13,881 nt of DNA. Origin: Thermodesulfovibrionales bacterium (lineage in GTDB: Bacteria; Nitrospirota; Thermodesulfovibrionia; Thermodesulfovibrionales; SM23-35). Under the pieces are notes generated by a model. The model worked only from the letters and a program-made list of their open reading frames with translations, did not search any database and was not told the DNA's origin. Location of the stretch: NCBI GenBank assembly GCA_022013235.1, contig JAKLQR010000029.1, positions 1 to 13,881 of the forward strand, given 5' to 3'. Of the stretch, positions 1 through 7,000 are shown piece by piece (positions within the stretch are counted from its first letter, which is position 1; every line of letters begins with the position of its first letter). Made by a program: the position numbers and the translations under genes.

Positions 1-702
1 ATTTTTAAAAACGCAGCCGGCAGAGGGCTCCCATATAGGCTGCCTTTCCCGTTTTGTCCGTAAAAATTCTCCTATCCTTTTCGAGACTGCCTCTGCATGG
101 TCTTTTCTCAGCCGTATCTCGGCCCCGAGTATGAACTCCTCCGGCCCGATACCGGACTTCCTGTACCCGAAGGCTATGTCTTCGGCTCTGCGCCGGGACA
201 CAATACCTTCGCTATCCATCATCTCAAGAGAAACAAGAACATCTTTTATTTCATAACCGAATGCGCCGGAATTGCCGCAGATCGCGCCTCCGACAGTGCC
301 GGGGATTCCTGCAAGTCCTTCCAATCCTGAATATCCGTGCTCCTGTGAGAAACGGACAAGCTTTGCAAGCAGTGCACCGGCGTCTGCATGGATGAATACA
401 AATTGGTCCTCCTCACGCAGGACTTCTATCTTTTTCAGCGACCTGAGCAGCACGACCGCACCCTCTATCCCTCCATCCCTTATCAGGATATTTGTCCCGC
501 TGCCCAGGGCAATATAGGGAATATTGCTTTTTTTCAGGTTCAGGTGAATATTCTTCAGCGAATCAAGGTCCCTTGGCATGGCGAAGATTTCCGCAGCCCC
601 TCCAATGCGCAGCGATGTATGGTTGCTCATCGGCTCCATAAACCGGACCTCTCCTTCAAAAAACCCTTCAGTAAAAATAGCCCTGAATTGTTCATCCCTC
701 AC
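1..702 (-). CDS. murB: UDP-N-acetylenolpyruvoylglucosamine reductase MurB, 3' end cut off by window, GTG start
   Basis: FAD- and NADPH-dependent reductase converting UDP-GlcNAc-enolpyruvate to UDP-MurNAc, the step before MurC. The open frame runs from a GTG at 702 to base 1, giving 234 residues; roughly 60-80 C-terminal residues lie outside. Visible family blocks: EPMSNHTSLRIGG (23-35), the FAD-binding LGSGTNILIRDGG, GLAGIPGTVGGAICGNSGAFG, FGYRKS, and at the very edge SAGCVFKN. I chose the GTG because the extra N-terminal residues (GEVRFMEPMSNHT) align with the region preceding NHT in other MurB proteins; AGGA lies upstream. An ATG at 639 with a strong GGAGAGG is the alternative. C230 replaces the usual proton-donor serine. 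The start overlaps murC by 11 bp. Confidence 0.95.
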   Translation of the reverse strand, partial: MRDEQFRAIFTEGFFEGEVRFMEPMSNHTSLRIGGAAEIFAMPRDLDSLKNIHLNLKKSNIPYIALGSGTNILIRDGGIEGAVVLLRSLKKIEVLREEDQFVFIHADAGALLAKLVRFSQEHGYSGLEGLAGIPGTVGGAICGNSGAFGYEIKDVLVSLEMMDSEGIVSRRRAEDIAFGYRKSGIGPEEFILGAEIRLRKDHAEAVSKRIGEFLRTKRERQPIWEPSAGCVFKN

Positions 703-2104
703 TTTTTTCCTGTAGCTTCAGGAGCATTTTCTCCCCGGTTTGCCAGACGTTCCCGGCTCCAAGTGTGAGGAAAATATCTCCCTGCCTGAGATGTTCAAGC
801 CCATAGGCAATTGCCTGTTCACGGTCCTTGAGATACAGGACATTGCCCTGCCCCGCCTCCCTGATTTTCTCGCAAAGTTTCGGCGTTTTCACGCCGCGCA
901 CCGGTTTTTCCCCTGCGGGATAAATATCGAGGAGCAGGAGCATATCAGCGTCATGAAATGACAGGGCAAATTCGTCCATAAGGTCCTTTGTCCTGGTATA
1001 CCGGTGCGGCTGAAAAAGGACGATTAACCTTCCGGACTGTTGCCTCCCTGAAAAAAGTCCTTCTTTTATCGCTCTCAGCGTCGCTTTGATCTCTGTCGGA
1101 TGATGTCCGTAATCGTCGTATATTTTTATTCCCCCTGCCTCGCCCTTAAACTCCAGTCTTCTCTGAATGCCGCTGAATCCCCTGAGCGCGTCCTTCACGA
1201 CCGCTATGTCAAGGTTGAGCACCAGAGCAACCCCGATAGCAGCCAGACTGTTCAGGACATTATGGGAACCGGGAGCAGGGAGTTCGAAATTTCCGAGACG
1301 CAATCCTTTATAGACAACATCAAAGGTTACCGACATAAAACCTTTCCTGATATTCTCCGCATAGAGTTCTGCCTTTTTCGTAAGTCCGTAGGCAAGATAC
1401 CGCCTCTCGACAAACGGGAGGAGGTCCCGGATATGTTTGTTTTCAATACAGATTACTGATGTGCCATAGAAAGGCACCTTATTAATAAACGAGAGAAAGG
1501 CATCCTTTAGCGATTCCATGGTTCTGAAAAAATCCATGTGTTCCCTGTCGATATTTGTGACGACGGAAATTGTGGGAGAGAGCTTGAGAAACGAGCCGTC
1601 GCTTTCGTCTGCTTCGGCAACAAGAAACTCGCCCGTGCCGAGCCTTGTATTGCTTCCCAGTGCCTTCAGTTTCCCCCCGATGACGACCGTAGGGTCGAGC
1701 GCATTGTGTGCAAGAACAGTTGCGATAAGGGATGTCGTCGTGGTCTTCCCATGCGCTCCTGCAATGAGTATCCTGTATTTGAGGTTACCGACCAGGTTCG
1801 TGAGTTCCGCAAGCATCTCAGCCCGCGGGATGACAGGGATTGATTTTCTCCGTGCTTCGGAAACTTCGGGATTATTACCTGCGACCGCAGAGGAGATTAC
1901 CAGGACATGAGCGTCATCGATATTCTCTGCCCTATGGCCGATATGGACCTTGATGCCCAGCACCCTTAAACGGGTTGTTGTTTCTGACTCTCTCAGGTCC
2001 GAACCGGTAACTTCATAGCCGAGGTTGTGAAGCAGTTCCGCAATCCCCGACATCCCGATGCCTCCGATGCCGACAAAGTGTATTACCCTGTATCGTTCAA
2101 ACAC
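692..2104 (-). CDS. murC: UDP-N-acetylmuramate--L-alanine ligase MurC, GTG start
   Basis: First Mur ligase of the pathway, attaching L-Ala to UDP-MurNAc at the expense of ATP. The 470-residue protein contains the N-terminal dinucleotide-like loop VGIGGIGMSG (11-20), P-loop GAHGKTTTT (116-124), VAEADESDGSF (162-172), TNIDREHMD (183-191), the MurC motif YDDYGHHPTEI, and the C-terminal FQPHRYTRT and LGAGN. The start codon is GTG at 2104, placed so that the family's usual N-terminus is complete; GGAAGGG lies 7 nt upstream inside murG. It overlaps murG by 8 bp and murB by 11 bp, so all three are likely translated in a coupled manner. Length and motifs are typical, with nothing missing. Confidence 0.97.
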   Translation of the reverse strand: MFERYRVIHFVGIGGIGMSGIAELLHNLGYEVTGSDLRESETTTRLRVLGIKVHIGHRAENIDDAHVLVISSAVAGNNPEVSEARRKSIPVIPRAEMLAELTNLVGNLKYRILIAGAHGKTTTTSLIATVLAHNALDPTVVIGGKLKALGSNTRLGTGEFLVAEADESDGSFLKLSPTISVVTNIDREHMDFFRTMESLKDAFLSFINKVPFYGTSVICIENKHIRDLLPFVERRYLAYGLTKKAELYAENIRKGFMSVTFDVVYKGLRLGNFELPAPGSHNVLNSLAAIGVALVLNLDIAVVKDALRGFSGIQRRLEFKGEAGGIKIYDDYGHHPTEIKATLRAIKEGLFSGRQQSGRLIVLFQPHRYTRTKDLMDEFALSFHDADMLLLLDIYPAGEKPVRGVKTPKLCEKIREAGQGNVLYLKDREQAIAYGLEHLRQGDIFLTLGAGNVWQTGEKMLLKLQEKSEG

Positions 2105-3233
2105 GCGCTTTCCCTTCCGGCTGATATCCGTTGCCCCCGGATTGTTTCATCAGGCTCAATGCGATATCCACAATTTTTTCGCAGGCTTCCGGCCTGCCGA
2201 TCGTCCTGCTGTTTTTCCCCATCTCAATTCTCAGGGACTCGTTCAGATAGAGTTCCCTTATCGACTCTGCCAAAGCTTCTCCGTTCAACTCCCGGTCCGG
2301 TATCATTTTTGCCGCGCCTATTTCAACGAGTCTCTTTGCGTTCAACTCCTGATGGTTGCCTGCCGCGTAGGGATACGGGATCAGGATGGACGGCTTTCCC
2401 AGGGTAGTTAGTTCCGCGAGTGTTGTCGCCCCTGCCCGTGAGACTACGATATCCGCTACTGCATATGCTTCACCCATCTGGTAGACAAAGGGAGTGATTG
2501 TCCCCTTGAACCCTGCCTTCCGGTACGCCTCCCGGACATTTTCATAGTCCCTGGCCCCGGTCTGATGGAAGAACTGAATCTTGTCTTTCAGGTCATAGAG
2601 ATGATTCAGGGCGTCCACCATGGCGGTATTGATGCTCCGTGCACCGGCGCTCCCTCCAAAAGTAAAAATAGTGAACAATCCTTCTTCGAGCGAAAACAGC
2701 CGGTACGCAGACTCGATGCTCCCCTTAAGCACCTGCAACCTCACGGGGTTGCCGGTGAGAAAAGTCTTCTCCCGGGGGAAGAAGGAAATACTCTCATGGT
2801 ATGTTGCGCATATGGTATTCACAAATTTGCCGAGTATCTTGTTTGTGAGTCCGGGCGTGGAATTCTGTTCCAGGATCATGGTCGGGACCGACATGAAATA
2901 TGCAAGAAGCACAAGAGCGCCTGATGCGTATCCCCCCACTCCGACCACTATATCGGGTTTGACCGTTTTGATGATGCGGTATGAATCGACGGTCGAGAGG
3001 AATGTCCTGAGTATGGCTCTGATCTTTTTCACAGGGGATACTCCTGCAATCCCTTCTGCACGCAAAAACCTGATCGGGTATCCCTCCCTCGGAACTACCC
3101 TGGCTTCGATACCGTGTTCGGTCCCCACGAATATCACTTCAGTGGAGGCATTCCTCTGCTTCAATTCTTCCGCGACGGCAAGTCCCGGAAAGAGATGTCC
3201 GCCTGTACCTCCGCCTGCAATGATCACCCGCAT
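2097..3233 (-). CDS. murG: undecaprenyldiphospho-muramoylpentapeptide beta-N-acetylglucosaminyltransferase MurG
   Basis: Peripheral inner-membrane GT28 glycosyltransferase that adds GlcNAc from UDP-GlcNAc to lipid I, giving lipid II. The 378 residues show the two-domain GT-B pattern: an N-terminal glycine-rich GGGTGGHLFPGLAVAEEL (7-24), VVGVGGYAS (96-104), LEQNSTPGLTNK (121-132), the second glycine loop GGSAGARSIN (193-202), and the donor-binding SRAGATTLAEL (265-275) with PYPYAAGNHQELNA (286-299). ATG at 3233 is preceded by AAAGG at a tight 3-nt spacing and yields the expected N-terminus directly before the glycine loop. Its TGA stop overlaps the murC GTG start by 8 bp. Confidence 0.97.
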   Translation of the reverse strand: MRVIIAGGGTGGHLFPGLAVAEELKQRNASTEVIFVGTEHGIEARVVPREGYPIRFLRAEGIAGVSPVKKIRAILRTFLSTVDSYRIIKTVKPDIVVGVGGYASGALVLLAYFMSVPTMILEQNSTPGLTNKILGKFVNTICATYHESISFFPREKTFLTGNPVRLQVLKGSIESAYRLFSLEEGLFTIFTFGGSAGARSINTAMVDALNHLYDLKDKIQFFHQTGARDYENVREAYRKAGFKGTITPFVYQMGEAYAVADIVVSRAGATTLAELTTLGKPSILIPYPYAAGNHQELNAKRLVEIGAAKMIPDRELNGEALAESIRELYLNESLRIEMGKNSRTIGRPEACEKIVDIALSLMKQSGGNGYQPEGKARV

Positions 3234-3266
3234 AAACCTTTCAATTTCCCGAGTGTTTTCTGGTTG

Positions 3267-4436
3267 CTATTTAGTTCCATAGACAGTCCTTCTCGCTTTT
3301 CTCCTCGCCAGTATTTCCCGGTTCATACCCGGCATCTCGCTTCTCTCCTCTCCCCTTGAAATGTTCAGGAGGATTCCGACTGCAACCATGTTCACCAGGA
3401 GAGAAGAACCTCCGTAACTGATAAACGGCAAAGGCAGCCCTTTCGTGGGCACCATGCCGGTTGCAACTGCAAAATTTATGAGCGCCTGAAGGGCAATCAT
3501 CAGGGAAAGCCCCGTTGCAAGATAATAGACAAACTGGTCTTTTGCCCTGTATGCGATCGCGATGCCCTTGATGAACAGGAACAGGAAGAGGGCGATCACT
3601 ACCGTCACCCCAAAGAATCCGAACTCTTCTCCGATGATGGAAAAGATAAAATCCGTGTGGGATTCCGGCAGATACGCGAGCTTCTGTTTCGAGCTTCCAA
3701 GCCCTACTCCTGTTATGCCTCCGCTTCCGAGTGCGATAAAAGACTGTACGAGCTGGAATCCGCTTCCCTGCGGATTATCCCATGGATTGATGAATGAGGT
3801 TATCCTTTTGAGGCGGTAAGGCTGCATGGCGAGCTTTACCACAACAGGCAGGGACAAACAAATAAGAGCTCCGATATACCTGAGCCGCACCCCGGAAAGA
3901 AAAAGCATCGCAAAGGTAAGAAACGCGAGGCTCATCGCCGCCCCGAAATCAGGCTGTTTGAGGATCGCTATCTGAAACATGACCATCACCAATACCGGTT
4001 TCAGAAAAGACAGGAAGTTGTCGGTCCTGAAGCCGGGCATAGACATATACCGCGCGAGGAATATCACCATGGCAAGTTTCACAAGTTCTGAAGGCTGGAA
4101 AGTCGACGGCCAAAGTTTTATCCACCTCTGTGCACCGCCCGCAGAGGCGCCGATGCCGGGGACAAAAACAAGGACCATGAGTATGAAAGAGACGATCAGA
4201 AGCGGAATGGATATTTTTTTAATAAAACCCATATTCATTCTGGAGGCAGCAAACATGAAACTTAATCCTATAAGAATGGTAAAAAGATGCCTCTTGAAAT
4301 AAAAAAATTCTGTTACTCCTTTCTTCGCCAGCACAGGGGTGACGACAGAGGTAGTACTGTAGATCATGAGCGCTCCCAACCCTGTGAGGAGCATCGTTCC
4401 GAGCAGCAGCCACCGGTCGTATCTGCCCATCGTCAT
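3267..4436 (-). CDS. ftsW: septal peptidoglycan polymerase FtsW (SEDS family)
   Basis: Multi-pass membrane glycosyltransferase that polymerises lipid II at the septum together with FtsI. The 389-residue sequence is strongly hydrophobic with about ten membrane segments. SEDS signatures are present: AQRWIKL, QPSELVKLA (114-122), LKQPDFGAA (159-167), GSGFQLVQS, GVGLGSSKQKLAYLPESHTDFIFSIIGEE (read as consecutive blocks), with D262 of ESHTDF at the catalytic aspartate position, and the C-terminal FISYGGSSLL. Neighbouring murD and murG, with ftsI in the same run, argue for FtsW rather than RodA. The ATG at 4436 overlaps the murD stop and has GGAG six nt upstream; a second ATG at 4430 is possible. 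A 33-bp gap, the largest of the window, separates it from murG. Confidence 0.96.
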   Translation of the reverse strand: MTMGRYDRWLLLGTMLLTGLGALMIYSTTSVVTPVLAKKGVTEFFYFKRHLFTILIGLSFMFAASRMNMGFIKKISIPLLIVSFILMVLVFVPGIGASAGGAQRWIKLWPSTFQPSELVKLAMVIFLARYMSMPGFRTDNFLSFLKPVLVMVMFQIAILKQPDFGAAMSLAFLTFAMLFLSGVRLRYIGALICLSLPVVVKLAMQPYRLKRITSFINPWDNPQGSGFQLVQSFIALGSGGITGVGLGSSKQKLAYLPESHTDFIFSIIGEEFGFFGVTVVIALFLFLFIKGIAIAYRAKDQFVYYLATGLSLMIALQALINFAVATGMVPTKGLPLPFISYGGSSLLVNMVAVGILLNISRGEERSEMPGMNREILARRKARRTVYGTK

Positions 4437-5893
4437 GCGCGCAGCTCCGAAACAAACGTTTTGAATTGTCTTCCCCGGTCTTCAAAATTCTCGAACATAT
4501 CAAAACTGGCACATGCAGGGGAAAGGAGGACGACGTCTCCTTGTGCGGCGATGTCCCGTGAAATCTGCACCGCCTCCCGGAGCTCTCCTGCCATGACTGT
4601 CCGGGTCAGATCACCCAGTGCCTTTTTTATCTTCTCCGCAGCCTCACCAATCAATATAAGCGCCTTCACTTTCTCCTTCACCAGTGTTTTGAGGAGAGAG
4701 AATTCTCCCGCCTTGTCTCTCCCCCCCGCTATCAGTATCACCGGTTCTGGAAAGCTCTCGATCGACTTCATCACGGCAGCGACATTAGTGCCTTTCGAAT
4801 CGTTGTAATATCTCACTCCGTCAAGCTCCCTGATAAATTCGAGCCTGTGTTCCAGTCCTGCGAATTCCCTCAATGAATCTTTCACGGCATCTGCAGGACA
4901 CCCTGCAAGGAGAGCCATGGCTGAAGCAGCCATGGCATTCTCCAGGTTATGGACACCTTTGATTCTGATCTCATTCGCCTGGATAAGTGGCATGGAAGGA
5001 GAAGCAAGGGGCAGCCCCGGGATTGTGCAATACACCTCACCGCCCCTCAAACAGATCCCTTCAACTTCTCTGTGACGACTGAAGGAAAAGACCCGTGGTT
5101 TTTCGTTTTTCACTGCTAACTTTTCAGTTGCAACCTTCATCGTCTCCGGGTCGTCCCGGTTTAAGACCAAAAAATCGTCTTCCCTCTGGTTTTCGAATAT
5201 CTTTGCCTTTGCGTCGCCGTATTCCTTCAGGGAATGATATCTATCGAGATGATCCGGGGTTATATTCACGATCACCGCCCCCTGAGGCCTGAATTCCTTT
5301 ATCGTTTCGAGCTGGAAACTTGATATTTCAGCGACGATATAGTCGGGGGTCGGGAGCCGTTTGTTCTCTGTTCTCTGCTCTGCAATGAATAACTGCCGAC
5401 CGATACTTGTTTTTAATATTTCCTCGGTCAGTGCATACCCTATATTCCCGCCGAGCACGGTCCGGAACCCTCCTTTTTTCATCATGAAATCGAGCAGGGC
5501 CGTTGTGGTGGATTTCCCGTTCGTTCCCGTAACGCCAAGGAAGCGCGTCATGGGACCGGATGCCGGGCGGGTATTGTTCATTATGCGGTAAGCAAGTTCA
5601 AGCTCGCCGATAACCGGGATTCCCCTCTCGCCTGCCCTTGCCAGCTGCGGCATATCAGAGGGCACTCCGGGGCTCACTACAATCATGTCCGCGGCCATGA
5701 AGATATCATCCGGGTGTGATCCGAAGACACGGTGCACAGAGGGACTCAGCTGACCGATGAATTTCCTGAGGTCGTCTTCCCCTTTCTTGTCGTTGACCGT
5801 GACGAGAGCACCGAAACGGGCAAGCAGATTTGCTGCGCCAACGCCGCTTCTCGCAAGGCCGACAACCGTAATCTTTTTATCCTTGAGTGTCAT
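4433..5893 (-). CDS. murD: UDP-N-acetylmuramoyl-L-alanine--D-glutamate ligase MurD
   Basis: Cytoplasmic Mur ligase adding D-Glu to UDP-MurNAc-L-Ala. The 486-residue product is longer than E. coli MurD (438). It opens with the Rossmann-like VVGLARSGVGAANLL (10-24), followed by SPGVPSDMPQL, the P-loop GTNGKST at 123-129, GGNIG (148-152), the MurD-type EISSFQLE (189-196), NITPDHLDRY, HNLENAMAA, EHRLEF, YNDSKGTN and the terminal LLSPACASFDMFENFEDRGRQF block (read as two adjoining motifs). Residues 165-182 form an insertion just before YIVAEISSF, discussed separately. The ATG lies inside the end of the carboxypeptidase gene (17-bp overlap) with no clear Shine-Dalgarno, so translation probably depends on coupling. 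The TGA stop overlaps the ftsW ATG by 4 bp. Confidence 0.97.
   Translation of the reverse strand: MTLKDKKITVVGLARSGVGAANLLARFGALVTVNDKKGEDDLRKFIGQLSPSVHRVFGSHPDDIFMAADMIVVSPGVPSDMPQLARAGERGIPVIGELELAYRIMNNTRPASGPMTRFLGVTGTNGKSTTTALLDFMMKKGGFRTVLGGNIGYALTEEILKTSIGRQLFIAEQRTENKRLPTPDYIVAEISSFQLETIKEFRPQGAVIVNITPDHLDRYHSLKEYGDAKAKIFENQREDDFLVLNRDDPETMKVATEKLAVKNEKPRVFSFSRHREVEGICLRGGEVYCTIPGLPLASPSMPLIQANEIRIKGVHNLENAMAASAMALLAGCPADAVKDSLREFAGLEHRLEFIRELDGVRYYNDSKGTNVAAVMKSIESFPEPVILIAGGRDKAGEFSLLKTLVKEKVKALILIGEAAEKIKKALGDLTRTVMAGELREAVQISRDIAAQGDVVLLSPACASFDMFENFEDRGRQFKTFVSELRA
5348..5401. repeat. short in-frame low-complexity insertion in murD bounded by an imperfect inverted repeat
   Basis: The plus strand begins GGTCGGGAG (5348-5356) and ends CTGCCGACC (5393-5401), which pair as inverted repeats with one mismatch. 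Between them lies a tandem TGTTCTC motif with degenerate copies (about 5362-5383). The 54 bp equal 18 codons and encode murD residues 165-182, around AEQRTENKRL, which have no counterpart in E. coli MurD between the GGNIG loop and the EISSFQLE motif. The element keeps the frame open. A repeat origin is inferred; random expansion of a surface loop is the alternative. Confidence 0.4.
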
Positions 5894-6998
5894 TTTTCTT
5901 TTTCTCGGCTACCCGGTAATTCTTCTTGCTGATCTTCTTTTTTGCGATTACCTTGTTTTTCCCCTTCTTCTTTGCAACCATCTTCGTCTTTTTCTTTGTG
6001 CCGGACTTCTTTGCGAGCATCTTTTTATCGGTCTTTTTCCCCTTCGAGCTTTTCACTTTCGCCTTCGATCTTTTTTTGCCCGCAGGTTTTTTTACTGCGC
6101 TGTCGTCGTACTGTGCTTTCGTAACGTAGACGTAAGGGTCATCTTTATGCTCCATGATATCAAACCCTTTGCTGATGAGGAGCTCCGATTCTTTCCAGAG
6201 GGTGGTCCTGCTCGGACTTCCCAGCAGGGCTATAATAATCGTCTCATCCTTCCGCTCGGCGGCACAGACAAAACAATGGCGTGCTGACCGGGTATATCCT
6301 GTCTTCCCGCCGACCAGGTCCTCTTCCGACCAAAGGAGCCTGTTCGTATTCTTCACAGAGAGCGTCCTGCCTCTCTCCGTTGTCACTTCCGCCACCCGGG
6401 TGCCGATAATATCCTTCAGCGTCGGATATCGCAACGCATAACTCATGATCTTCGCAAGGTCTGATGCAGTCGTATACTGGCCGGAACCGGGGAGCCCGTT
6501 CGCATTGATAAACCGCGTATTCAGCGCCCCTATCGCAATGGCCTTCCGGTTCATACGCTCAACAAACCTCTTCTCGGAACCGGAAACCGCTTCTGCCAGC
6601 GCAACGGCAGCGTCATTTGCAGAGCCCATCAGGGCTGCATAAAGGAGTTTCTCGACAGTAATCTTTTCTCCTTCCCGGAATCCTGCCGTATGGGCAGGCG
6701 TGTCAGCGGCATTGCTGCTTATCGTGACCACATCCTGAAGGCTGGTATTCTCAATCGCCAGCATTGCTGTCATCAGTTTCGTTGTGCTTGCAGGAGGACG
6801 CTTAAGATTCGGATTCTTTGCATAGAGAAGCTTGCCGGTTGCTACATCCATGACCACTACGGCCTGCGAACGGAAATTCTCGGCAAATGAGGAAGCAGGA
6901 AGGAATAAGCAGGCAGCAAGCAGAAAGAGAGAATAAAATATTCTCCATGGTTTTGCTCTCATCTGTCTGCTTCTTACTCGTTTCTGCTTCCTTATCAT
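5877..6998 (-). CDS. serine-type D-alanyl-D-alanine carboxypeptidase (S11, DacA/PBP5-like) with lysine-rich C-terminal tail
   Basis: Low-molecular-mass penicillin-binding protein predicted to remove terminal D-Ala from pentapeptides in the periplasm. Counting from the GTG at 7004 (375 residues), the S11 active-site triad is intact: STTK at 73-76, SAN at 128-130 and KTG at 234-236. A basic N-region and hydrophobic stretch (about 21-41) form a signal peptide with likely cleavage after SFA41; an LAAC at 29-32 resembles a lipobox but is followed by more hydrophobic residues. The second beta domain of E. coli PBP5 seems absent. Instead, residues 305-375 are lysine-rich and repetitive. I list the ATG at 6998, preceded by GAGG; the GTG at 7004 overlaps the mraY stop by 4 bp and is equally possible. 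It overlaps murD by 17 bp. I do not assign a symbol because several S11 paralogues share these features. Confidence 0.93.
   Translation of the reverse strand: MIRKQKRVRSRQMRAKPWRIFYSLFLLAACLFLPASSFAENFRSQAVVVMDVATGKLLYAKNPNLKRPPASTTKLMTAMLAIENTSLQDVVTISSNAADTPAHTAGFREGEKITVEKLLYAALMGSANDAAVALAEAVSGSEKRFVERMNRKAIAIGALNTRFINANGLPGSGQYTTASDLAKIMSYALRYPTLKDIIGTRVAEVTTERGRTLSVKNTNRLLWSEEDLVGGKTGYTRSARHCFVCAAERKDETIIIALLGSPSRTTLWKESELLISKGFDIMEHKDDPYVYVTKAQYDDSAVKKPAGKKRSKAKVKSSKGKKTDKKMLAKKSGTKKKTKMVAKKKGKNKVIAKKKISKKNYRVAEKKKNDTQG
5880..6092 (-). repeat. lysine-rich, internally repeated C-terminal tail of the carboxypeptidase
   Basis: This segment encodes residues 305-375 (numbering from the GTG at 7004). 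By my count about 31 of 71 residues are lysine. Three related units are visible, starting KMLAKK (328), KMVAKK (341) and KVIAKK (351), with spacing of 10 to 13 residues. On the coding strand it is a purine-rich tract of AAG and AAA codons. The composition recalls histone H1-like or HU-type basic tails, but the protein carries a signal peptide, so an interaction with anionic envelope polymers is more plausible than DNA binding. That role is inference. Confidence 0.85.
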
Positions 6999-7000
6999 AC

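Noticed and set aside
3234..3266. Promoter in the 33-bp gap between ftsW and murG
   Set aside because: Too short to hold a full promoter, and I see no convincing -35 and -10 pair; a ribosome site (AAAGG) explains its end.
2620..3282. A 220-codon open frame on the plus strand opposite murG
   Set aside because: It is fully antisense to a well-supported murG, encodes no recognisable protein and reflects codon bias of the real gene.
4721..4727. Run of seven C (seven G on the coding strand) inside murD, as a possible phase-variation tract
   Set aside because: The run encodes the normal AGGRD segment of MurD, is short, and phase variation of an essential ligase is implausible.
4914..4938. Repeated GCCATGGC palindromes
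   Set aside because: They lie in murD codons for the alanine-methionine stretch NAMAASAMALL and are explained by coding constraints.
5877..6092. Possible programmed frameshift in the A-rich lysine tail producing a carboxypeptidase-MurD fusion
   Set aside because: A -1 shift at the A-rich heptamers does not lead into the murD frame (a +1 shift would be needed), and murD has its own ATG and complete N-terminal domain.
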